The notes beneath the pieces are model-generated. The model had not been told where the DNA came from, made no database searches, and saw nothing but the letters and a program-made list of their open reading frames with translations. A stretch of DNA of 64,000 nt, taken from Pseudalkalibacillus salsuginis. GTDB lineage: Bacteria > Bacillota > Bacilli > Bacillales > Fictibacillaceae. Positions within the stretch are counted from its first letter, which is position 1, and every line of letters begins with the position of its first letter. Made by a program: the position numbers and the translations under genes. Positions 1 to 8,488 of this stretch are shown in pieces. The stretch lies in assembly GCF_021646685.1 (NCBI RefSeq), contig NZ_JAKJHW010000011.1, positions 20,728 to 84,727 on the forward strand, in the 5' to 3' direction.

Positions 1-164
1 TCATCTTCTTCGCTTTTATCAGAGTCATGATTATCGTGTTGGCCGCTATGTTGATTGTTTTCTTTATCATCCATTCCCTCGTGATTGTCCGGAGCATTGC
101 TGCAGGCTGCTATTACGAGAATGATGATGCCAATCAACAGTGGTTTCAAATAAGATGCTTTCAT
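1..164 (-). CDS. His-rich lipoprotein, N-terminal part (runs off window)
   Basis: Partial gene whose 3' part lies beyond the left edge. An ATG (162-164) preceded by AGGAGG opens a frame with a hydrophobic signal and the lipobox VIAAC, so the mature protein should be a lipid-anchored extracellular lipoprotein. The visible mature part is rich in His, Asp, Glu and Asn (e.g. NQHSGQHDNHDSDKSEED), a composition often seen in metal-binding lipoproteins such as YdhK/DUF1541, but too little is visible to name a family. It lies 47 bp downstream of the sensor kinase in the same direction and is probably in the same operon. Confidence 0.7.
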   Translation of the reverse strand, partial: MKASYLKPLLIGIIILVIAACSNAPDNHEGMDDKENNQHSGQHDNHDSDKSEED

Positions 165-211
165 TTCAGACCTCCTAATCAATTACGTTTGAAAATAATT
201 TTACTAAATGA

Positions 212-1312
212 TTATGAAGAACTTGTGAAGGAATCTTGATCTGAAATGGGCAGTTGTACATATACAGTCGTACCATCCTTTAATTTACTATCGATTCCAA
301 CTTGACCGCCATGAGCCTCAACTAAGCGTTTCACAATTGCCAACCCGATCCCGCTGCCGCCAGATTGACGATTTCTTGAGGGGTCCTCCCGATAAAACCG
401 TTCAAAAGCTCTCTCGATCGATTCGTCGTTCATGCCAGAGCCGTTATCCCTAACAGCGATAAGTATGGATCGGCCTTTTTCTTCGGTTGTGACAGTGACC
501 TTGCCGCCAGGTGGTGTGTATTTTAAACCATTCATCAATAAATTGATAAGGACTTGTATCATTCTCTGCTGGTCCATATACACACATACATCCTTGATCC
601 TTTCCTTAGACAAAGTGATGTCTTTCCGGATAAAAGCACTATACACTGCATCCATGCTTTGATTGATGACATTTTCGATGGGTACACGCTCTAAATGCAA
701 TTCAAATTCAGGGGCTTCCATGCTGTTCAACTGCTCTAAATCACTGACAAGATGTATCAGCCTATTTATTTCTTCCGTACATGAACCTAAACGTTCTCTC
801 GTAGGATCCCATATCCCATCCTCAAATGCCTCCATATGGCTTTTTAAAGTGGCTAACGGTGTGCGGAGTTCGTGGGCGATATCAGCCGTCATATTCTTAC
901 GCAACCTATCTTGTTTTTCAAGTTGTTGAGCAAGATGATTGAATGAATCGGCAAGCTCGCTTATTTCATCTTTGTTTTTCATATGAATACGGGTTTCCCA
1001 ATGGCCATTTGCCATCCGTTCTGCAGCATGCCTCATTTGTACCAATGGGTTAGATAGCTTTTTCGCCACAAAATAGCTTACGATGAAAACCAGGAAGAGC
1101 GAACCAATGAAAGTCCAAACGATGGAAGAGAGCATAGCTTTCTCCAAATGAAAATTGATCGTATGCAAGTGATGAGAGCCTGAAGTCTCTTTTTGAGCCA
1201 TTTCAAAATGGTAATGAATTTCGAACATAATAATTAAACTGGCAATCACGAGTATGGAAGAGGTGGCGATAAAAAAACTGATCGCCAACCTGCGTTGCAA
1301 TCCTTTAATCAC
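212..1312 (-). CDS. Two-component sensor histidine kinase
   Basis: Membrane sensor kinase of 366 aa partnering the adjacent OmpR-type regulator. Two membrane segments (about residues 10-32 and 62-83) enclose a short extracytoplasmic loop; then a HAMP region, a DHp domain with H-box around His147 (DIAHELRTP), and an HATPase domain with N-box, a DNGSGM G1 motif and GGSGIGLAIVK G2 motif. The short loop contains about six His (33, 35, 47, 48, 50, 55), suggesting metal sensing (inference). It overlaps the regulator gene by 4 bp, so the two are translationally coupled. The signal is unknown. Confidence 0.95.
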   Translation of the reverse strand: MIKGLQRRLAISFFIATSSILVIASLIIMFEIHYHFEMAQKETSGSHHLHTINFHLEKAMLSSIVWTFIGSLFLVFIVSYFVAKKLSNPLVQMRHAAERMANGHWETRIHMKNKDEISELADSFNHLAQQLEKQDRLRKNMTADIAHELRTPLATLKSHMEAFEDGIWDPTRERLGSCTEEINRLIHLVSDLEQLNSMEAPEFELHLERVPIENVINQSMDAVYSAFIRKDITLSKERIKDVCVYMDQQRMIQVLINLLMNGLKYTPPGGKVTVTTEEKGRSILIAVRDNGSGMNDESIERAFERFYREDPSRNRQSGGSGIGLAIVKRLVEAHGGQVGIDSKLKDGTTVYVQLPISDQDSFTSSS

Positions 1313-1995
1313 TGGTTTCCTCCTGTGAATTTATACCCGACTCCGTAAACGGTAGTAATATAAGTTGGTTTTTTTGGGTTCTCTTCGATTTTGTAACGTA
1401 AGTTTTTGATATGCTGATCGATGGTTCTCGTATCCCCTTCGAAATCAAATCCCAAAACCTTTTCTATCAGGTCATCCCGTGTGAAAGTCCGTCCAGGGTG
1501 TTTGGCGAGGACGACGAGCAGCTTGAATTCATTCGGTGTCAATGAGAGGGCTTCACCTTTGACCCTTACAGTCTGTTTTGTCTGATCAATAGTTAGATCA
1601 CCGTAGGAAATCTGATCTGCCAGAAGGTGATCATGATAGGTACGCCTGAGGATGGTTTTAACACGCATAACCAACTCTCTTGGACTGAAAGGTTTGATCA
1701 TGTAATCATCGGCACCCAGTGAGAGGCCGTGGATCATGTCGTCCTCTTTTACTTTCGCTGTCAACATCAGAATCGGTATGGATTGTTCCCGTCGAATCAT
1801 CTGGCAGACTTCTTCACCAGAGCGATCAGGTAACATTAAATCGAGTACGAGGAAGTCTACAGAGGTGCGTTGGATGGTCTCCAAAGCCTCATTACCAGAT
1901 TGGGCTTCTATAGTCTCGTATCCTTCTTTTTGGAAATAAGAAGCGATGACGTCTCTTATTTTCTTTTCATCATCTACGATCAGGATTCGTTTCAT
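1309..1995 (-). CDS. Two-component response regulator, OmpR/PhoB family
   Basis: 228-aa transcription regulator. The receiver domain (1-115) has the acidic pair DDE near residues 8-10, phospho-acceptor Asp52 (LDLMLP), Thr79 and Lys101 (IKPF). The C-terminal winged helix of the Trans_reg_C family ends with the typical TVYGVGYKF strand. The ATG has an AAGGAGAG site. It is first in an operon with the sensor kinase and, probably, the His-rich lipoprotein. No specific regulon can be read from the sequence. Confidence 0.96.
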   Translation of the reverse strand: MKRILIVDDEKKIRDVIASYFQKEGYETIEAQSGNEALETIQRTSVDFLVLDLMLPDRSGEEVCQMIRREQSIPILMLTAKVKEDDMIHGLSLGADDYMIKPFSPRELVMRVKTILRRTYHDHLLADQISYGDLTIDQTKQTVRVKGEALSLTPNEFKLLVVLAKHPGRTFTRDDLIEKVLGFDFEGDTRTIDQHIKNLRYKIEENPKKPTYITTVYGVGYKFTGGNQ

Positions 1996-2066
1996 AATGA
2001 CTCTCCTTGAGTTGGTTCTTTTTCTTTAACTCTATTTTAAAGTTCGCAGACAAGCAATTTACCAGC

Positions 2067-2123
2067 TTGACATGTAACCAAAAGGTTTCGTATAATTAAA
2101 CGTGACACCAAAAGGTTTCGTAT
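2067..2123 (+). promoter_or_regulatory. SigA promoter with duplicated operator
   Basis: TTGACA (2067-2072) and TATAAT (2091-2096) are separated by 18 bp. A 17-bp direct repeat, accaaaaggtttcgtat, occurs at 2077-2093 inside the spacer and at 2107-2123 just downstream of the expected start, 30 bp apart. Each copy holds the dyad aCC-aaaa-GG. This fits autoregulation by the ArsR protein encoded at 2552-2881 (inference). Confidence 0.75.
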
Positions 2124-2138
2124 TTAGGAGGTTATAAT

Positions 2139-2546
2139 ATGGCAGTAGAGTCGATTAAACATTCATCTTTATTCAATGCACCGATTCAAAAGGTATGGAA
2201 AGCAGTGGCATCTTCAGAGGGGATTTCTGCATGGTTTATGCCGAATGATTTCGAACCTGAAATGGGGCATGAATTTTCGTTACATACCCCTTATGGCATT
2301 TCACCATGTAGGGTAACGGAATTGGAACCGCCTAACCGACTTAGTTTTACATGGGGCGAGGATTGGCATGTTACATTTGAGCTGAAGGAGCTTGAAGGAA
2401 AAACAGAGTTCACTTTGATCCACGCCGGCTGGGATGAAAAGAAGGTTACGGAAACGGGCGAATCGTATGCTGTTATACGTGAACGGATGGATCACGGTTG
2501 GAGAGAGGCTGTCCTCCCAAGACTCAAGGAATATGTTGAGGTGTAA
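2139..2546 (+). CDS. SRPBCC / AHSA1-like domain protein
   Basis: 135-aa protein of the START/SRPBCC (activator of Hsp90 ATPase homologue 1-like) family: IKHSSLFNAPIQKVWKAV at the N-terminus, the W-F sequence SAWFMPNDF, and a C-terminal HGWREAVLPRLK helix. Such proteins bind hydrophobic ligands, but the ligand here cannot be inferred. The start has an AGGAGG site. It is the first gene of a two-gene unit with an ArsR repressor 5 bp downstream, a very common pairing in Bacillaceae. Confidence 0.88.
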   Translation: MAVESIKHSSLFNAPIQKVWKAVASSEGISAWFMPNDFEPEMGHEFSLHTPYGISPCRVTELEPPNRLSFTWGEDWHVTFELKELEGKTEFTLIHAGWDEKKVTETGESYAVIRERMDHGWREAVLPRLKEYVEV

Positions 2547-2551
2547 GGAAG

Positions 2552-2881
2552 ATGTCGACTGCTCCAAATCATGATGTTTTCCAGGCAGTAGCGGACCCGA
2601 CAAGAAGGAGATTACTGAAGCTTCTTGCGCAAAATGATCGAGCTCTACATGAATTGACCGATCATTTTGATATGAGTCGTACAGCGATCTCAAAGCATTT
2701 ACAAATTCTTTCAGAAGCTAACCTTGTCAGCGGAAGGAAGTCTGGAAGGAACAAAATCTATCATTTGCATCCGGAACCATTGAAAGAAGTCAAAGATTGG
2801 CTCGCTTACTATGAAAAGTTCTGGGAAAACAAAATCAATATGCTTAAGCATTATGTGGAGAAAGACGATTCAGATCATTGA
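2552..2881 (+). CDS. ArsR-family transcriptional regulator
   Basis: 109-aa winged-helix regulator. The N-terminal FQAVADPTRRRLLKLL and the recognition region MSRTAISKHLQILSEANLV are typical of ArsR/SmtB proteins. There is no ELCVC metal motif, so it belongs to the non-metal subgroup usually linked to SRPBCC genes. It most likely represses its own operon through the repeats at 2077-2123. Confidence 0.9.
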   Translation: MSTAPNHDVFQAVADPTRRRLLKLLAQNDRALHELTDHFDMSRTAISKHLQILSEANLVSGRKSGRNKIYHLHPEPLKEVKDWLAYYEKFWENKINMLKHYVEKDDSDH

Positions 2882-2905
2882 ACGAATGAATAGGGGGATA
2901 AAGCC

Positions 2906-3448
2906 ATGTTAATTAAAGGGGAGAGGATCCATCTTAGACCAATACACATAGAAGAAGTCGATGCACTTCTTGATTTGAACGTCAGGAATAAGGATTTTTT
3001 CAAGCGCTATTCTATGATACGAGAAGAGAAATATTATACGGTGGAAGGGCAGATTGAGAGACTCCGACAGTTTGAAGATAACAGGAAAAAGGATCTTGGA
3101 TACCATTTCGGAATCTACCTTAATCAGGCTGAAACGTTAATCGGAACCATTGATCTGTTCCAAGTATTGCGCAGCTCTCTTCAGAGTGCCTTTATCGGCT
3201 ATTTCCTCGATCAGCAGCATAATGGGAAAGGGTATATGACAGAAGCCGCAAAATTAGTGGTCAAATATGCATTCGGGGATTTGCATTTGCATCGGATTGA
3301 GGCAGGAGTCATGCCTCACAACATTGGTTCGATACGTGTTTTGGAAAAAGCAGGATTCCATAAAGAGGGCATCGCGAAGAAAAATGTAAAAATTAACGGG
3401 AAGTGGGAGGATCACCAAGTACTTGCCATCATCAACCCAAATGATTAA
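2906..3448 (+). CDS. GNAT N-acetyltransferase (RimJ/RimL type)
   Basis: 180-aa acetyltransferase of the GNAT_3/RimJ-like group. It begins IKGERIHLRPIHIEEVDALL, has the acetyl-CoA region around QQHNGKGYMTEAAKLVVKYAF, and the HRIEAGVMPHNIGSIRVLEKAGF signature. Substrate unknown; relatives acetylate protein N-termini or small amines. RBS GGGGGATAAAGCC precedes the ATG. It is followed by a strong terminator. Confidence 0.9.
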   Translation: MLIKGERIHLRPIHIEEVDALLDLNVRNKDFFKRYSMIREEKYYTVEGQIERLRQFEDNRKKDLGYHFGIYLNQAETLIGTIDLFQVLRSSLQSAFIGYFLDQQHNGKGYMTEAAKLVVKYAFGDLHLHRIEAGVMPHNIGSIRVLEKAGFHKEGIAKKNVKINGKWEDHQVLAIINPND

Positions 3449-3450
3449 GG

Positions 3451-3484
3451 AACAAGTGCAACCCATGAAGGGCTGCACTTGTTT
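3451..3484 (+). terminator. Rho-independent terminator after the GNAT gene
   Basis: aacaagtgcaaccc / gggctgcacttgtt form a hairpin ending in a T-containing run just after the stop codon at 3448. Confidence 0.8.
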
Positions 3485-3796
3485 ATCTGCTCATTTGGAG
3501 GACTGTTATTGGAAGTGGTGCAAATATGCTGCTTTTGATGAAAACATTTTTGAGAGTCGTGCAATTAATTTTAATTCTGGTGCAATCTTTTCTGAAAACC
3601 GCGCAATTAATCAAGTGGCTATACTTTGCAGGTTGTTATGCCACATTGATACGCCATTCAAATCGAAAAATGCTTCAACACGCTCCAAAATGACAGTCAA
3701 GCTCTAAGGTTTAAACTTTATTGGACTTTAGATGATTCAACTCCTACATTAGTGCTATTTGTATATGTGTGAAAATCGATAAGCAGGGGGATTAGC
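3485..3796. other. Non-coding stretch with repeated GTGCAA-type words
   Basis: No convincing gene. Four similar words recur: gtgcaaat (about 3518), gtgcaatta (about 3560), gtgcaatc (about 3580) and gcgcaatta (about 3601), spaced 20-40 bp. Open frames crossing it have no RBS or recognisable protein. It may be a degenerate intergenic repeat. Confidence 0.4.
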
Positions 3797-3800
3797 ATAA

Positions 3801-3838
3801 AAAAACGTGCAACCGCTGATGGGCTGCACGTTCGTTTT
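3801..3838 (-). terminator. Terminator of the siderophore-binding protein gene
   Basis: On the minus strand an aacgtgcagccc...ggttgcacgtt hairpin is followed by a run of T, directly after the stop codon of the gene ending at 3838. Confidence 0.8.
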
Positions 3839-4815
3839 TATTCTTCAATTTCAAAGTATTTTTCAATGTCATCCAATGTTAGGTTGGCAGCTTTTACTCC
3901 GCCTGCAGTATTCCAGATTGCGTCGCTTACACGGTGTGCATTTCCTTCTTTTACAACGTCAAGGTTCTTCCAAAGTGGATCGCTTGTCCATTCTTCTTCT
4001 GTTTTTGTTGCTTCATCATCACCAGTTTCATAGGTGAAATAGAAGAGGATGTCACCTTCCATATCAGGAATACGTTCCTTCGTCACTTCATCAGCGAAGT
4101 CTGGCTTATCTTGAGATTCAGGACGCTTAAAGCCGATTTGTTCTAAAATGACCCCAGAGAAGGAATCTTTATAGTAGATCCGTGAGTTGCCAGCTAAGAA
4201 ACGGACCACGGATACTTCCATGTTCACCTTGTCTCCCAGTTTTTCCCTAATATCCTCAATACGCTGGTCGAATTCAGCTAATACCTTCTTACCTTCTTCT
4301 TCTTTATTCAATGCCTTAGCATATAATTCGAAGTTGATTTTCCAATCTCCGCGTAACTCACCAGAGAACACAGTTGGAGCAATATCACTTAATTGATCAT
4401 AGAACTTTTCTTGACGCATCTTGTTCCCGATAATCAGATCAGGTTTCAATGCTGCGATTGCTTCAAGGTTGATATCACTTTCTGTTCCGACGACTTCAAC
4501 GCCTTCCATATCATCAGCAATATGGTCATACCAAGGGTCACCTAACCATGATTGAACGGCTCCGACTGGTTTTACTCCCATTGAAAGAAGTGCTTCGGTT
4601 CCTTCATTCGTAAGGATGACAACTCTTTCAGGTTTTTCAGGGACTTCTGTTTCTCCCATTGCATGTTTAACCTTAAAAGTAGATTCGGATTTTTCCCCGT
4701 TATCTCCCTCTTTCTTATCCTCAGACCCTTCCTCGGATCCACCACTGCATGCTGCCAATGCAACAACGAATGCTAACATGATTGCAAATAAGCTAAAGCC
4801 TTTCCATTTTTGCAT
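3838..4815 (-). CDS. yfiY: Siderophore ABC transporter substrate-binding lipoprotein (YfiY-like)
   Basis: 325-aa lipoprotein: signal peptide with lipobox ALAAC, Cys23. It belongs to the Fe(III)-siderophore-binding PBP family (type III, two lobes joined by a helix). Sequences such as VVILTNEGTEALLSMGVKPVGAV, LKPDLIIGNKMRQEK and WNTAGGVKAANL match what I recall of B. subtilis YfiY, a hydroxamate siderophore (schizokinen/arthrobactin) binder. It faces the two permease genes as yfiY does in B. subtilis, and a Fur box lies in its leader. The ligand in this organism is inferred. Confidence 0.88.
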   Translation of the reverse strand: MQKWKGFSLFAIMLAFVVALAACSGGSEEGSEDKKEGDNGEKSESTFKVKHAMGETEVPEKPERVVILTNEGTEALLSMGVKPVGAVQSWLGDPWYDHIADDMEGVEVVGTESDINLEAIAALKPDLIIGNKMRQEKFYDQLSDIAPTVFSGELRGDWKINFELYAKALNKEEEGKKVLAEFDQRIEDIREKLGDKVNMEVSVVRFLAGNSRIYYKDSFSGVILEQIGFKRPESQDKPDFADEVTKERIPDMEGDILFYFTYETGDDEATKTEEEWTSDPLWKNLDVVKEGNAHRVSDAIWNTAGGVKAANLTLDDIEKYFEIEE

Positions 4816-4840
4816 ATGTATATCCTCCTAAACAGTTTAT

Positions 4841-4859
4841 TGATAATGAATCTCATTCA
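4841..4859 (-). promoter_or_regulatory. Fur box of the yfiY promoter
   Basis: tgataatgaatctcattca resembles the 7-1-7 Fur operator. On the minus strand it sits just downstream of TTGACA (4891-4896) and TAAACT/TATAAA (about 4868-4875), so Fe-Fur would block yfiY transcription. Confidence 0.75.
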
Positions 4860-4904
4860 CAACTAGTAGTTTATAACTGTTCAAACCGGTTGTCAACAGG
4901 AAAA

Positions 4905-4948
4905 TGATAATGATTATCATTGACAGTTGATAAATACAAGAATAGACT
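4905..4948 (+). promoter_or_regulatory. Fur box and promoter of yfiZ-yfhA
   Basis: tgataatgattatcattga (4905-4923) is an almost perfect Fur operator. It overlaps the -35 TTGACA (4920-4925), which is 17 bp from TAGACT (4943-4948). Each divergent transcript therefore has its own Fur site. Confidence 0.85.
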
Positions 4949-4983
4949 TAAATAGGAATGTTTATTAGGAAAGGTTTATACAT

Positions 4984-5994
4984 ATGAGGGAACTTTTGCG
5001 TACTAATTTGAAAAAGTGGATCGGATTTATTACGGGTATACTCCTCGTAGTCTTTTTCATCGGGTGCAGTATAGTATACGGTTATACGAGTGTGAATTGG
5101 GGGATGGTTGTCGCTTCCTTCACACAATTCGATGGGTCAAACGCACATATTATCATACAGGAGAGCCGCGTGCCGCGGGCACTCATCGGTGCTGCAGTAG
5201 GTGCCAGCCTTGCGATCGCAGGGGCTTTGATGCAAGGAATCACAAGGAATCCGTTAGCATCCCCGAGCATATTTGGTATCAATGCAGGGGCTGGGTTTTT
5301 CATTGTCCTTGCAGTGACGCTCTTCTCTATTTCTTCCATTCATCAATTTGCCTGGATTGCCTTCTTTGGCGCTATGGTTACTTCATTGATCGTCTATTTT
5401 CTTGGTTCTTTAGGAAGGGACGGCCTTACACCGGTCAAGTTGACGCTAGCGGGAGCTGCAATGGCAGCGATGTTCGCTTCATTGACCCAGGGTATGCTGG
5501 CACTTGATGAAAAAGCGTTAGAAGAGGTCCTATTTTGGCTGACAGGGTCCATTGAAGGACGGAAGCTTGGCATACTTACTGCAATGCTGCCGTACCTCAT
5601 CGCCGGATGGCTAGGATCTTTGATGATTACTGGCCAGATGAACACCCTTTCCATGGGGGACGATGTCGCAGCAGGGCTAGGACAAAATACAGCCCTTGTT
5701 AAAATCAGTGCAGCAGTCGTAATCGTCTTACTTGCTGGTTCTGCAGTTGCGATTGCAGGACCGATCGGTTTCATCGGGATTGTCATTCCACATATCGCCA
5801 GGGGGCTTGTCGGCATCGATTACAGATGGATCATCCCGTACAGCGGGTTGTTAGGGGCGATCTTATTGTTACTTGCTGATATCGGTGCAAGATACATCAT
5901 CATGCCGAAGGAAGTGCCTGTCGGTGTGATGACAGCACTTATCGGGACGCCATTCTTCATCTATATAGCTAGAAGGGGGTTGAATAAGCTATGA
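4984..5994 (+). CDS. yfiZ: FecCD-type siderophore permease subunit 1
   Basis: 336-aa integral membrane protein of the FecCD/BtuC family (about 9-10 TM segments). Diagnostic segments include SRVPRALIGAAVGASLAIAGA, MQGITRNPLASPSIFGI and GPIGFIGIVIPHIARGLVG. It forms the inner-membrane channel with the next gene and receives ligand from YfiY. No ATPase gene is nearby, as in B. subtilis where a shared ATPase (YusV) energises several permeases, so the ATPase is probably encoded elsewhere. Overlaps the next gene by 4 bp. Confidence 0.92.
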   Translation: MRELLRTNLKKWIGFITGILLVVFFIGCSIVYGYTSVNWGMVVASFTQFDGSNAHIIIQESRVPRALIGAAVGASLAIAGALMQGITRNPLASPSIFGINAGAGFFIVLAVTLFSISSIHQFAWIAFFGAMVTSLIVYFLGSLGRDGLTPVKLTLAGAAMAAMFASLTQGMLALDEKALEEVLFWLTGSIEGRKLGILTAMLPYLIAGWLGSLMITGQMNTLSMGDDVAAGLGQNTALVKISAAVVIVLLAGSAVAIAGPIGFIGIVIPHIARGLVGIDYRWIIPYSGLLGAILLLLADIGARYIIMPKEVPVGVMTALIGTPFFIYIARRGLNKL

Positions 5995-7040
5995 ATAAAT
6001 ACCAACCCTTACGATTGAAATGGTTCTCCTATTTAGTAGATAAAAAGGCTGTCCTTTGCATCATGCTGTTAGCTATTCTTACTTTAGCCCTATTAATTTT
6101 CAGTGTCAGCATGGGTCAAATGAAAATCCATCCCGTTGACGTAGTAAGGACCCTACTCGGGATGGGTGAGTCGATGAATGAACTTGTCATCAAATCCTTT
6201 CGACTGCCGCGTATCCTCTTAGCCCTGGTTGCTGGGATGGCTTTAGCTGTCTCTGGTGCCATCCTGCAGGGGATCATCCGCAATCCACTGGCTTCGCCGG
6301 ATATCATCGGAATCACCGGCGGCGCATCATTGGCAGCAGTCACATTTCTGACAATCTTCAGCGGCCGCGGGACTGAGGTGACTGTAAGTATCCAATGGAT
6401 GCCATTTGCTGCGTTCATCGGTGCTTCAGTACTTGGTTTGTTAGTATACATTTTATCGTGGAAAAATGGTGTGAATCCGGTAAGGCTCGTTTTGATTGGG
6501 ATCGGCCTTGCAGCAGCTATGCAGGCACTTACGAATATGATGATCTTATTCGGTCCACTGTACCTGGCGACACAAGCCCAAATCTGGATAACAGGCAGTG
6601 TCAATGGTGCGAACTGGAATCAGGTCAAGACGCTTACACCATGGGTGCTCCTCTTCCTGTTATTCGTCTGGATGTATGCGCGCAGGCTGAATATACAGGA
6701 GCTTGGGGAAGATCTTGCGCGAGGCTTCGGAAGTGTCGTTCAAAAGGATCGACTTGTCCTCTTACTCTTCAGTACAGCACTTGCTGGAGGAGCCGTAGCA
6801 TTTGTAGGGGGTGTCGGGTTCGTAGGTTTGATGGCACCGCACATTGCTCGTAAGCTTGTAGGATCTTCTTTCGGTGCGTTGATTCCAGCTTCAGCATTAG
6901 TTGGCGCGTTACTTGTAATGGGGGCGGATCTCATCGCCAGAACAGCATTTGCACCATTAGAAGTGCCAGCCGGAGTTTTCACGGCTGCATTAGGGGCTCC
7001 ATACTTCATTTATTTACTCTACCGTTCGAGAAACCTATGA
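5991..7040 (+). CDS. yfhA: FecCD-type siderophore permease subunit 2
   Basis: 349-aa second FecCD permease with SFRLPRILLALVAGMALAVSGA, LQGIIRNPLASPDIIGI and GGVGFVGLMAPHIARKLVG, about 9-10 TM helices. It overlaps yfiZ (ATGA junction), implying coupled translation of the heterodimeric channel. Fur regulation comes from the box upstream of yfiZ. The symbol follows the conserved yfiY / yfiZ-yfhA arrangement. Confidence 0.9.
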   Translation: MNKYQPLRLKWFSYLVDKKAVLCIMLLAILTLALLIFSVSMGQMKIHPVDVVRTLLGMGESMNELVIKSFRLPRILLALVAGMALAVSGAILQGIIRNPLASPDIIGITGGASLAAVTFLTIFSGRGTEVTVSIQWMPFAAFIGASVLGLLVYILSWKNGVNPVRLVLIGIGLAAAMQALTNMMILFGPLYLATQAQIWITGSVNGANWNQVKTLTPWVLLFLLFVWMYARRLNIQELGEDLARGFGSVVQKDRLVLLLFSTALAGGAVAFVGGVGFVGLMAPHIARKLVGSSFGALIPASALVGALLVMGADLIARTAFAPLEVPAGVFTAALGAPYFIYLLYRSRNL

Positions 7041-7203
7041 TATGATTCTGCAGATTCAAAATGATCCCCAGCTTGCTCCCGAGGCATGCGGGGATATGTT
7101 ATGTATAAAAAATCTAAAGCTGCTATTTGTAAAAAATAAAACCTATCATGGATTTTAAGCCAATAAGGTCTCTGGTACCCGTTAATGGTTTCGAAACAAA
7201 AAA

Positions 7204-7239
7204 AGCTGTCCCTGACATGTATATGACATGGGGACAGCT
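7204..7239 (-). terminator. Bidirectional terminator between yfhA and the SurA-like gene
   Basis: agctgtccc / ggggacagct with an inner gacatg motif, flanked by A-rich sequence on the left and T-rich on the right, suits both converging genes. The remaining 7041-7203 holds only a weak CCCC..GGGG hairpin at 7062-7093 and no gene. Confidence 0.75.
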
Positions 7240-7256
7240 CTTCTTTTTCGCTGTTA

Positions 7257-8012
7257 TCAGATTTTTACGCTGATTTCAGCGTCTTTCTTCAATTCCTTCA
7301 CTTTTTGAGCTACTTTTTCTTGCTGCTGTTGTTGCTGAACCTGTTGCTTAAGCTGATCTTTCACCTCTTCATACTTCGGAGCTTGATCACCTTGAGCCTG
7401 TTTCATCTGATCATAATACTTCTTCATCTCTTCCTCTGATACTTCATCTGTTGGTATTTCTTTTTCGACATAAGTCTCATACTGGATTTGATCCGCGATC
7501 TGTTCTTTCAATTGGTCTTCAGTCAGCTTGTTCGTCTTCAATGCTTCTTCAAACTTCTTTTCATCATCGAATTGACCCTTGATTTCATCGATCTGCTTGT
7601 TCACATCTTCTTCGGAAGCTTTATAGCCTTTGGATTCGGCCTCTTGAATGATTACTTCAAAGTCTACAAGGCCGGTGACAACTTGTTTTTTCAGTTGTTC
7701 TGCAACTTCTTTTGAAGTAGGGTCTTGCCCCATTTGCTGATACTGCATTTGCATCTGACCTAATGCCCGGTTGTAGTCGATTCCCTTGATTTCTTTATCA
7801 TTGACTTGTGCAACGACCTTATCTTCATCAACCTGCTGTTTTTCCATCTTTTTCTGCATTTCTTCCATTTGTTCAGTTTTTTCTTTATCTTTGTTATTTT
7901 GTTGTTGTTTATCCTTATTTTTTTCGTCACCTTTACTCTCTTCATTGCCACCACATGCTGCCAGGGCCAGGACAAACACGGCAACTAAAGCTGTGTACAT
8001 GATTTTTCGCAA
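7257..8012 (-). CDS. SurA N-terminal domain lipoprotein (PrsA-like chaperone)
   Basis: 251-aa lipoprotein with lipobox ALAAC (Cys20) and a charged low-complexity linker (Lys/Glu/Asn/Gln, about 22-65) that would span the cell wall. A helical SurA_N-like domain starts at VAQVNDKEIKGIDYNRAL. No parvulin (PPIase) domain is evident, so it is likely a chaperone rather than an isomerase. The TTG start at 8012 is chosen for its AAAGGGG site 8 bp upstream. The C-terminal Gln-rich stretch (VQQQQQQEK) is a short coiled-coil-like tail. Confidence 0.85.
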   Translation of the reverse strand: MRKIMYTALVAVFVLALAACGGNEESKGDEKNKDKQQQNNKDKEKTEQMEEMQKKMEKQQVDEDKVVAQVNDKEIKGIDYNRALGQMQMQYQQMGQDPTSKEVAEQLKKQVVTGLVDFEVIIQEAESKGYKASEEDVNKQIDEIKGQFDDEKKFEEALKTNKLTEDQLKEQIADQIQYETYVEKEIPTDEVSEEEMKKYYDQMKQAQGDQAPKYEEVKDQLKQQVQQQQQQEKVAQKVKELKKDAEISVKI

Positions 8013-8391
8013 GGAAATTTCCCCTTTCAGGCTAATTGATATTCCTCATTTTGAAAGCTGAGGTAACTTTTACACCCCTCATTTTACAATCTTCGAACAA
8101 GGGGGAGCTTTTTGGTCCCATATGGTAGATTTTACAAAAAGAAAAATCTTATACCAAATGAAAGTACATTTGGTCACCTATGTTAGTACAAGTTCCGTAA
8201 AAAGTAAAACCATATGAGGTTGTTTTTCATTAAAGGATGCCGGGAATGCCCGCCATTTACATGATGGATTGATTCTCGACATTTCTTTGAATAAGGGATA
8301 CGGAGGGAGTAAATCTAGACGATATTGTAGTATTCGATTATGTTTCTAGATCGTCTTCAAAATTTCTTCAAAATTTCTTTCTGAATATGTG
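8013..8391. other. Intergenic region, no gene seen
   Basis: The leader of the SurA-like gene and upstream DNA of argG. A small hairpin accaaatg-aaagta-catttggt (8153-8174) without a T-tract and a tandem cttcaaaattt (8355-8376) are the only structures noticed. Confidence 0.4.
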
Positions 8392-8470
8392 TTGACATTC
8401 CTATCGAAATAAAGTAATTTAGTATCAATTGATCGTGAATAAACATACATTAAAATAAATAAAAATACAC
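8392..8470 (+). promoter_or_regulatory. argGH promoter with two ARG boxes
   Basis: TTGACA (8392-8397), 17 bp, TAATTT (8415-8420). Two half-operators, gtgaataaacatacat (about 8435-8450) and aataaataaaaatacac (about 8455-8470), match the ArgR/AhrC consensus CATGAATAAAAATKCAAK. The arginine repressor probably represses argGH here. Confidence 0.75.
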
Positions 8471-8488
8471 AACAGGGAGTGGAACGCA

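Noticed and set aside
8153..8174. Terminator upstream of argG
   Set aside because: An 8-bp hairpin without a T-tract and no gene reading into it.
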